Positions 59,521 through 64,000 of a stretch of DNA of 64,000 bases are shown piece after piece. A program made the position numbers and the translations under genes. Numbering within the stretch: the stretch's first letter is position 1; each line of letters starts with the position of its first letter. The notes beneath the pieces were generated by a model, which saw nothing but the letters and a program-made list of their open reading frames with translations, was not told the DNA's origin and ran no database searches. The DNA comes from Massilia alkalitolerans DSM 17462 (GTDB lineage Bacteria > Pseudomonadota > Gammaproteobacteria > Burkholderiales > Burkholderiaceae_D), in the NCBI RefSeq assembly GCF_000427785.1, contig NZ_ATYR01000003.1:37650-101649 (forward strand). Direction: 5' to 3'.

Positions 59521-59597
59521 ATTATAGCGATTCGCTAAACAAATGCAATAGCGAATCGCATATTTCCAAATATAGCGTTTTGCTATTTAATGCGCGG
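59521..59597. promoter_or_regulatory. CI/Cro control region with three operators
   Basis: Three 13-base sites at an exact 24-base period: 59525-59537 TAGCGATTCGCTA (perfect palindrome ends), 59549-59561 TAGCGAATCGCAT (imperfect), 59573-59585 TAGCGTTTTGCTA (imperfect). On minus, TTGCAT-16-TATAAT (plus 59521-59526) is the Cro promoter and overlaps the first operator. On plus, TTTCCA-15-TATTTA could be a promoter for CI that starts near its ATG. Two more sites of this class are at 61148 and 61182. Confidence 0.82.
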
Positions 59598-60395
59598 ATG
59601 CAAACTAATGACGAAGTTCGAAGACTCAACCTTGAGCTTGCAATCAAGCGCGTTGGGTCCGCCGCCAAACTTGCCGAAGTGGCAAGAACATCGCCTGCCT
59701 ACTTGAGTCAGATCAAGAATCGAACGCCCGACAGCAAATCCGGCACCCCGAAGACTATGGGTGACGACATCGCGCGGCGCATAGAGGCTGCAATTGGAGA
59801 GCCGAATGGGTGGATCGATACCTTGCATGTGGATCACATCCGCCCGGCAGAATCAGGCGTTGAGCCCCCAGACAATCTAGTTTCGGTCGACAGACGCACC
59901 AACGAAAGACAGCTTCCGTTCAACAATTCGACGGTCGCTGCGTTTGATGCTGAGGACGGTGTGCCTGACGATATTGTCCTTGTGCCTGAGTCAAGAATCG
60001 AGTTTGCTGGTGGAGACGGGAAAATTCATTACGAGCTAGTTGAAGATGCTGAACCGGCAACCTACCGTCGGTCATGGTTCCAGAAGCACGGACTCAATCC
60101 TGATCGTGTGCGCCGCTTCAGAGTCGCAGGGGACAGTCAAGAGCCATTTTTATTCGACAGAGATACCATCCTTGTCAACCTGGACGAGATCGATGTGATT
60201 GACGGACGACTGTACGCACTCCGGTACGGCGATCAGTTGCGCGTGAAGTATTTAAGTAAGCGACTCGACGGCACTCTGGTTTTGCGAAGTGTGAATCCTG
60301 CCTATAAGGACGAGGAAGTGCCGGCTGATCTGGCAAACGAGCACATCACGGTTATCGGCCGCGTCCGCGACCGAAGCGGCACTGGCGGACTATAG
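59598..60395 (+). CDS. CI-like repressor, XRE-S24 type
   Basis: A 265-residue lysogeny repressor. N-terminal helix-turn-helix SAAKLAEVARTSPAYLSQIKN (about 20-42), linker, and a C-terminal S24/LexA-like domain. The serine lies in RVAGDSQEPFLFD, where the usual GDSMEP methionine is glutamine; a lysine in YGDQLRVKYLSK is the partner. Autocleavage on DNA damage is therefore likely but not assured. ATG 59598 preferred over the upstream frame, which crosses the operators. Divergent from Cro. Confidence 0.87.
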   Translation: MQTNDEVRRLNLELAIKRVGSAAKLAEVARTSPAYLSQIKNRTPDSKSGTPKTMGDDIARRIEAAIGEPNGWIDTLHVDHIRPAESGVEPPDNLVSVDRRTNERQLPFNNSTVAAFDAEDGVPDDIVLVPESRIEFAGGDGKIHYELVEDAEPATYRRSWFQKHGLNPDRVRRFRVAGDSQEPFLFDRDTILVNLDEIDVIDGRLYALRYGDQLRVKYLSKRLDGTLVLRSVNPAYKDEEVPADLANEHITVIGRVRDRSGTGGL

Positions 60396-60450
60396 GTCCA
60401 CGCTGGCTAACTGCGACATAGCTCAACGTGCAAACTAAAGTGGGAGCGAA

Positions 60451-61062
60451 ATGGGAATTGGAAGATGGGTGTTCCTGGGCGTTATCGTGATCGGTTGCGT
60501 GTATTCCACTCTGCCACAGCCGGCTCTCAAGCCGGCTGCCGCTGAGACTACGCTTCCGGCGCCCGCTAAAAAAATTGCGCCCCCCGAACGCAAAGCTATC
60601 ATTGCAGCCGCGACCAAGTCTCTCAAAGGCAAGTACGACAAGTTTGCCAATGCCGACTTCTACCAGGCGGACTCAAACACTTTGACGAGCAGTCGATTAA
60701 AAGCGTACATCGCGGTGCCAGCTGAAGGCCCAGCAGCACTCCGCTTCAGCCCGATCTACTACGGCTCACGATGGGTACTCTTCAAGCACGTGAAAATTGT
60801 CGCGGACGGAAGCCTCGTTTTCGACAGACCCATAGGTCGAGAACATATAACGAGAGATAATGATGGAGGCCACGTATGGGAAGTGGCTGATCTCCGAGCT
60901 GAGGCTGATGAGCAACGAATGCTGAGTAAAGTTGCAACTGCCAAGTCGGTGACTATCCGCTTCATTGGCCGGGACCGCACTCATGACCACGAGCTCACCA
61001 CTCGCGAGCGCGCTAACCTCAAACAAGTCTTGTCTGCGTTCTCAGCACTTGAATCGCTCTGA
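60451..61062 (+). CDS. Membrane-anchored prophage protein, unknown
   Basis: A 203-residue protein with one N-terminal hydrophobic helix (IGRWVFLGVIVIGCVYS), an alanine/proline stretch (about 22-45) and a periplasmic domain (AFSPIYYGSRWVLFKHVKIV, HDHELTTRERANLKQVLSAFSALESL). GGGAGCG precedes the ATG. It follows CI by 55 bases on the same strand and ends before a strong terminator, so it is probably expressed in the lysogen. A superinfection-exclusion role is plausible but untested. Confidence 0.68.
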   Translation: MGIGRWVFLGVIVIGCVYSTLPQPALKPAAAETTLPAPAKKIAPPERKAIIAAATKSLKGKYDKFANADFYQADSNTLTSSRLKAYIAVPAEGPAALRFSPIYYGSRWVLFKHVKIVADGSLVFDRPIGREHITRDNDGGHVWEVADLRAEADEQRMLSKVATAKSVTIRFIGRDRTHDHELTTRERANLKQVLSAFSALESL

Positions 61063-61081
61063 AGTATAGCGCCGCTAAATC

Positions 61082-61106
61082 TACCCGTTTATGCGGGTAT
61101 TTTTTT
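61082..61106 (+). terminator. Rho-independent terminator after the CI operon
   Basis: TACCCG-6-CGGGTA followed by seven T. It lies 20 bases after the 203-residue gene and separates the lysogenic unit from the rightward early promoter. Confidence 0.85.
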
Positions 61107-61147
61107 GTCTTCATCACCTACATTTCAGTCATACCAACAGCAATATT

Positions 61148-61198
61148 TAGCGCATCGCTACAAATAACGCTTTACAGACTTTAGCGAAGCGCTATAAT
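61148..61198 (+). promoter_or_regulatory. Rightward early promoter with two CI-type operators
   Basis: TTTACA (61171-61176) and a consensus TATAAT (61193-61198) are 16 bases apart. Operators TAGCGCATCGCTA (61148-61160) and TAGCGAAGCGCTA (61182-61194) lie upstream and across the -10; both match TAGCG-N3-CGCTA exactly. CI binding should silence the rightward genes. The TATAAT also shows that the ATG at 61197 cannot be the start of the first gene. Confidence 0.82.
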
Positions 61199-61226
61199 GA
61201 CTCTCATCAACCCTTTCGGAGCGATG

Positions 61227-61379
61227 ATGAGCACCTTCCAGATTACTGTCCGCACCGGCGGCAAGCCTTACGTCTACCCCGCCCTCGCTGCGTCGGCCGC
61301 TCAGGCTGCAGAAGACGCTGCTGAACGCTTTGCCGATGTGCCCTGCGGCATCACCGTCACCAGCTGCGAGGTGCAGTGA
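61227..61379 (+). CDS. First rightward early gene, small protein
   Basis: A 50-residue protein (MSTFQITVRTGGKPYVYPAL ... ITVTSCEVQ). GGAG at 61218-61221 sits five bases before the ATG at 61227. Alternative ATG at 61224. TGATG overlap with the next gene. Helical middle (AASAAQAAEDAAERF); function unknown. Confidence 0.65.
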   Translation: MSTFQITVRTGGKPYVYPALAASAAQAAEDAAERFADVPCGITVTSCEVQ

Positions 61380-61711
61380 TGACGACCGCCGCCAAACTGC
61401 GCGACACGATCCTCCGCTGTGCTCGCGAGGCCATCCAGGCCGAGCCAACCTGCGTCGATGACCGCCTGCACTCCTTCATCGCCAAGATGTCCGGCGCGAT
61501 GGAAGTCATCGGGGAGCGGGAACTGGACGAATCCCTCTGGAGCCTATTGCAGGCGCCGGCAAAGCCAGCCCAGCCCCATGACCTGGCAGCCTGGCGCAAT
61601 CAAAAGCTTTTCACCCTTTCGAGTTCCGCATCTGAGCCAGGATCGAAGCTCCTTTCGCAAGATCAAGAAGCATCGTCTTCGAAATCGGCTCCAGCCCCGG
61701 GGGGGCAGTGA
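61379..61711 (+). CDS. Early phage protein, unknown
   Basis: A 110-residue protein (MTTAAKLRDTILRCAREAIQ ... ). The first 75 residues (to WRNQKLF) are a convincing helical protein; the last 35 (serine-rich) run antisense to the 78-residue gene on minus and may be a read-through tail. Start codon overlaps the previous stop. Confidence 0.6.
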   Translation: MTTAAKLRDTILRCAREAIQAEPTCVDDRLHSFIAKMSGAMEVIGERELDESLWSLLQAPAKPAQPHDLAAWRNQKLFTLSSSASEPGSKLLSQDQEASSSKSAPAPGGQ

Positions 61712-61847
61712 ATTCCTCAAGCGCTTTTGCCAGCTTGCTCGGGTCGGCTGATTCGCTTGAAATCAGAGCATTCATGAAGCCTCGCAGGACTTCCTGGACA
61801 ACGGTCAGGGTGGCCATGTCGACCTTGGAGATATCTGGATGCGGCAT
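61611..61847 (-). CDS. Small minus-strand protein in the early region
   Basis: A 78-residue helical protein (MPHPDISKVDMATLTVVQEV, then SSESADPSKLAKALEEFTAPPG, MLLDLAKGASILAQMRNSKG). The composition is more protein-like than the opposite strand, and similar small proteins are familiar in prophages. It converges on and overlaps the previous gene by 101 bases. Function unknown; the reading is more natural than that of the opposed tail. Confidence 0.5.
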   Translation of the reverse strand: MPHPDISKVDMATLTVVQEVLRGFMNALISSESADPSKLAKALEEFTAPPGLEPISKTMLLDLAKGASILAQMRNSKG

Positions 61848-61916
61848 CGAAGCTCCTAAGTTGTGAAATTAACCATTTTGCCACAGCGTACCTCGGACGC
61901 CGAGAAAGGGAATGAC

Positions 61917-62009
61917 ATGGGTTTCTTCGCTCTCTACCGCTACTACCGATTCACTGGCCTGCGCCGCCTGGAGGCGATTCGCCGGGCCTACAAGCTGCGC
62001 ATGTACTGA
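61917..62009 (+). CDS. 30-residue basic peptide
   Basis: MGFFALYRYYRFTGLRRLEA followed by IRRAYKLRMY, preceded by AGAAAGGGAATGAC (good ribosome-binding sequence), with the next ATG one base after its stop. Strongly basic, aromatic. Probably a real phage microprotein. Confidence 0.5.
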   Translation: MGFFALYRYYRFTGLRRLEAIRRAYKLRMY

Positions 62010-62010
62010 C

Positions 62011-62196
62011 ATGCTCCGCATCGTTCCAGACCGCGCCGCTCTCGAAGTGGCGCACATGAGGCTCCAAACGGACGCCGACCTGGACGAAATGCTCAAGCAC
62101 CCGGCCCTCAAATTGATTTTGGAGGCCGTAGCACGCCGGCATATGCAGCGCCGCGCGCGCGTCGACGTGAAGAAGCTGCAGGCCAACGACAAATAA
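62011..62196 (+). CDS. Early phage protein, unknown
   Basis: A 61-residue basic helical protein (MLRIVPDRAALEVAHMRLQT ... RRARVDVKKLQANDK). Tightly spaced between its neighbours in the rightward early operon. Function unknown. Confidence 0.55.
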   Translation: MLRIVPDRAALEVAHMRLQTDADLDEMLKHPALKLILEAVARRHMQRRARVDVKKLQANDK

Positions 62197-62198
62197 CT

Positions 62199-63050
62199 AT
62201 GGCATACGCAAACCACATGGCCTCGCTGAAGGCCGCAGCCGAAGACAAGAGCAATCCGGCTGTATCGAAGACAACTCAGTTTGAGGTTGACCCGCGTGCC
62301 ATGGAGATCGAGGAAGGCTTCAATGCCCGACCTCTGGATCCTGACCACGTGGCCGCGATGTCGCTGGCAATGCGGAGCGGCGCGACCTTTCCGCCGCTGG
62401 AGGTGCGCGTCGAAGACAACCGCATCCTGATCGTGGATGGCCACCACCGCCACGCCGCCGCACTCGATGCGATCGACAAGGGCTTCGAGATCAAGGCCCT
62501 CGCTTGCCGCCAGTTCCGCGGGAACGACGCCGACCGCGTCGCCCACATGCTCAACAGCGCATCGGGCCTGGCGCTCACGCCGCTGCAGCTGGGCGTCCAG
62601 TACCGCAAGCTGATCGGCTTCGGATGGTCCGAGAAACAGATTGCCGACCGCCGCGGCAAGTCGGCCCAGCACGTGAAGGACATGATCCGGCTGGCCGAAT
62701 CGAACAGCGACGTGCACCAGGCGGTCACCGCCGGCCAGATCTCGGGCACCGCGGCGCTCAACATCGTCAAGAAGCACGGCAGCAAGGCCGGGGCGGTCAT
62801 TCGGGAAGGTCTGGAAGCCGCAAAGGCATCGGGCAAGAGCAAGGTCACGCCGAAGGCTCTCGCACGCGGCGCGGCCGGCAAGGTCAGCGACAAGCAGATC
62901 GTCGACTGGCTGGTGGCGAACCTCAAGATCTCGGGGCAATACGAGAGCGATAAAAACCGATTTTACGAACTCGACTTGACCATCGCGAAGACGGTCGAGC
63001 ACACCACCGACCTGCGCGCGCTGCTCACGGCCGCTGCTGGTCAGCAATAA
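62199..63050 (+). CDS. ParB/Srx-like nuclease-domain protein
   Basis: A 283-residue protein with an N-terminal ParB-type domain (about 30-125): DHVAAMSLAMRSGATFPPLEVRVEDNRILIVDGHHRHAAALDAI contains the GHHR signature. A KorB/helix-turn-helix segment follows (TPLQLGVQYRKLIGFGWSEKQIADRRGKSAQHVKDMIRLAE). The C-terminus is lysine-rich. In phages such proteins may regulate transcription or protect DNA. Start 62199 is directly after the previous stop. Confidence 0.82.
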   Translation: MAYANHMASLKAAAEDKSNPAVSKTTQFEVDPRAMEIEEGFNARPLDPDHVAAMSLAMRSGATFPPLEVRVEDNRILIVDGHHRHAAALDAIDKGFEIKALACRQFRGNDADRVAHMLNSASGLALTPLQLGVQYRKLIGFGWSEKQIADRRGKSAQHVKDMIRLAESNSDVHQAVTAGQISGTAALNIVKKHGSKAGAVIREGLEAAKASGKSKVTPKALARGAAGKVSDKQIVDWLVANLKISGQYESDKNRFYELDLTIAKTVEHTTDLRALLTAAAGQQ

Positions 63051-63071
63051 CCACAACCAGAAAGGACCAGC

Positions 63072-63269
63072 ATGGACCGCAACAACATCGGCCCCGGCTC
63101 CGCAGTCAAGTTCGACAGCGAAGCTGGCCCACAAACCGGCACCGTCCACGAGATTAAGACGGACATCAGCAACGGCGCCAAGGTCGCCTTGGTGCGCGTG
63201 GCAGGCACCCTCGGCGGCCAGCCGTGGCGTGTGCCAGTCAACGAACTGCAGCACGCGGAGGCGGCATGA
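63072..63269 (+). CDS. Small early phage protein
   Basis: A 65-residue protein (MDRNNIGPGSAVKFDSEAGP, PWRVPVNELQHAEAA) with a beta-barrel-like pattern. AGAAAGGACCAGC before the ATG. ATGA overlap with the next gene. Function unknown. Confidence 0.62.
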   Translation: MDRNNIGPGSAVKFDSEAGPQTGTVHEIKTDISNGAKVALVRVAGTLGGQPWRVPVNELQHAEAA

Positions 63270-63616
63270 GCTCGCGCGCATTCGCCATCTTCCTCCAGGA
63301 GCTGCGTGACGGCCGCACGCACACCGAGCTGACCACCCAGCTGGCCGCCCTGCTCGAGAAGGTGAAGGAAACCGGCAAGGGTGGCGAGCTGACGCTCAAG
63401 CTGAAGGTGAAGCCGGCAGGCCGCGGCTCGGACGTCGACAAGATCGTCATCGCCGACAGCATCAACATCACGCTGCCGAAACCCGAGCGCGGCGAGGACT
63501 TCTTCTGGCTGACCGAAGAAAACGACCTGTCCCGCAATCACCCGCGTCAGCAGTCGCTCGAACTGCGCGATGCGAAACCCACTCAACCCATCACCTTCAA
63601 GGAAGCCGCGAAGTGA
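63266..63616 (+). CDS. Early phage protein, unknown
   Basis: A 116-residue protein (MSSRAFAIFLQELRDGRTHT, ELTLKLKVKPAGRGSDVDKI, NHPRQQSLELRDAK). Pairs with the downstream DUF2303 gene via a GTGA overlap, a common neighbour pair in prophages. Function unknown. Confidence 0.68.
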   Translation: MSSRAFAIFLQELRDGRTHTELTTQLAALLEKVKETGKGGELTLKLKVKPAGRGSDVDKIVIADSINITLPKPERGEDFFWLTEENDLSRNHPRQQSLELRDAKPTQPITFKEAAK

Positions 63617-64000
63617 ACGACAACAAAAACGACAACGCCGGCACGACGGCCCATCTCCATATCGGTAGCCAAGGCAACACCGAGCACCTGGACATCGACG
63701 CCTCCGCTATCCAGCAAATCGGTGCTCTCTCGCTCGCAGCGTGCGCCGCCCAAGAAGTCAACGGCACGACGCACCTGGTGATCCCGAGCGACCACAAGCA
63801 CATCGACCTGACCGGTGCGATCGAGCGCGCGGCAGCGACACCGAATCGCAAGGCCGGCACGGTGCAGCTGGGCGACATCGCCAGCTTCAACGTGTTCGTC
63901 GCCGACCAGGGCAACACGCCGAACGTCTACATCTACGCCGACCCGGAAGCGCGCACGCTGACGGCGGTGCTGAACGACCACGTCAAGTCGGCCGAGACGG
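63613..64000 (+). CDS. DUF2303 phage protein, N-terminal part
   Basis: Starts GTG at 63613, overlapping the upstream TGA, and is still open at the window edge (129 residues seen). LVIPSDHKHIDLTGAIERAAATPNRKAGTVQLGDIASFNVFVADQGN and VYIYADPEARTLTAVLNDH are characteristic of DUF2303 proteins in early phage operons. The role is unknown. Confidence 0.8.
   Translation, partial: MNDNKNDNAGTTAHLHIGSQGNTEHLDIDASAIQQIGALSLAACAAQEVNGTTHLVIPSDHKHIDLTGAIERAAATPNRKAGTVQLGDIASFNVFVADQGNTPNVYIYADPEARTLTAVLNDHVKSAET

Larger units (their letters stand above)
27697..64000. mobile_element. Siphovirus-like prophage, left part (right end outside window)
   Basis: A continuous run of phage genes: moron pair, lysis, tail, head, Mor-type activator, terminase, primase, YmfL/Cro/CI control region and rightward early genes. 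Late genes are on minus, CI and early genes on plus. Packaging proteins are of lambda type (Nu1-like and GpA-like terminase, lambda-type portal), the tail is long with tube, chaperone frameshift and a 4.8-kb tape measure, and there is no sheath, hence siphovirus-like. No integrase was found in the window; it is expected with attR to the right. An ISL3-type insertion may impair late expression. Confidence 0.92.

Noticed and set aside
61067-61077. TAGCG-C-CGCTA near the end of the membrane-anchored gene as a sixth CI operator
   Set aside because: Spacer is one base rather than three, so both half-sites cannot be placed like the other five.

Overview
The window looks like chromosome of a high-GC betaproteobacterium, most likely Massilia or a close Oxalobacteraceae relative. 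This is an inference from gene content: a cyanophycin locus with two synthetase paralogues plus a DUF1854/ABC pair, a PEP-CTERM metalloprotease, and dense high-GC coding. No rRNA, tRNA or CRISPR was recognised.

Positions 1-27,700 are host DNA. They open with the 3' end of an IS1595-type transposase, then (all on the minus strand) ahpC-ahpF behind an OxyR-like site. Next is a tightly overlapping signalling operon: a CHASE3/GAF hybrid kinase with three receivers, a CheR, a receiver-less CheB and a receiver-kinase. A class II UvrA paralogue lacking the UvrB-binding insert, a UGT-like glycosyltransferase, a flavin-oxidase-like stress protein, an alpha/beta hydrolase-MarR pair with a perfect palindrome at its start, and a PRISE-type SDR follow. 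The cyanophycin locus is divergent: DUF1854 and a zinc-ribbon ABC exporter on minus, and cphA' (degenerate Mur P-loop), cphA and a translationally coupled MaoC-like gene on plus. A lipoprotein, a small secreted protein and a matrixin with PEP-CTERM end this part.

At 27,624 a frame begins that reads like the N-terminus of MutS. It stops after 30 codons because foreign DNA starts near 27,697. From there to the right edge is a temperate siphovirus-like prophage whose right end and integrase lie outside the window. Left to right: a two-gene plus-strand moron (soluble protein + four-helix membrane protein); lysis genes (Rz/Rz1, spanning overlapping frames, GH73 lysin, holin); tail genes including a 1608-residue tape measure and a tail chaperone pair with an A-AAA-AAC -1 frameshift site; head genes (protease-capsid fusion, an Ig-SGNH esterase-like protein, portal, gpW-like); Mor-type activator; terminase; primase-helicase; a YmfL-like regulator; Cro; CI; then a rightward early operon (ParB-like, DUF2303 and small genes). 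Five TAGCG-N3-CGCTA sites mark the CI/Cro switch and the rightward early promoter. Three copies of GTCTCA-N13-TGAGAC sit upstream of the head, capsid and lysis blocks and are candidate late control sites for the Mor-like protein.

Inside the prophage, between the Mor gene and the head genes, lies a complete ISL3-type element (49,746-51,935). It has 35-bp imperfect inverted repeats and an exact 8-bp target duplication, carries two passenger genes, and encodes a transposase with a C-terminal HNH-nuclease-like domain. The leading candidates for undescribed biology are this element, the two-gene moron, the mutS-splitting integration and the repeated late-region dyads.
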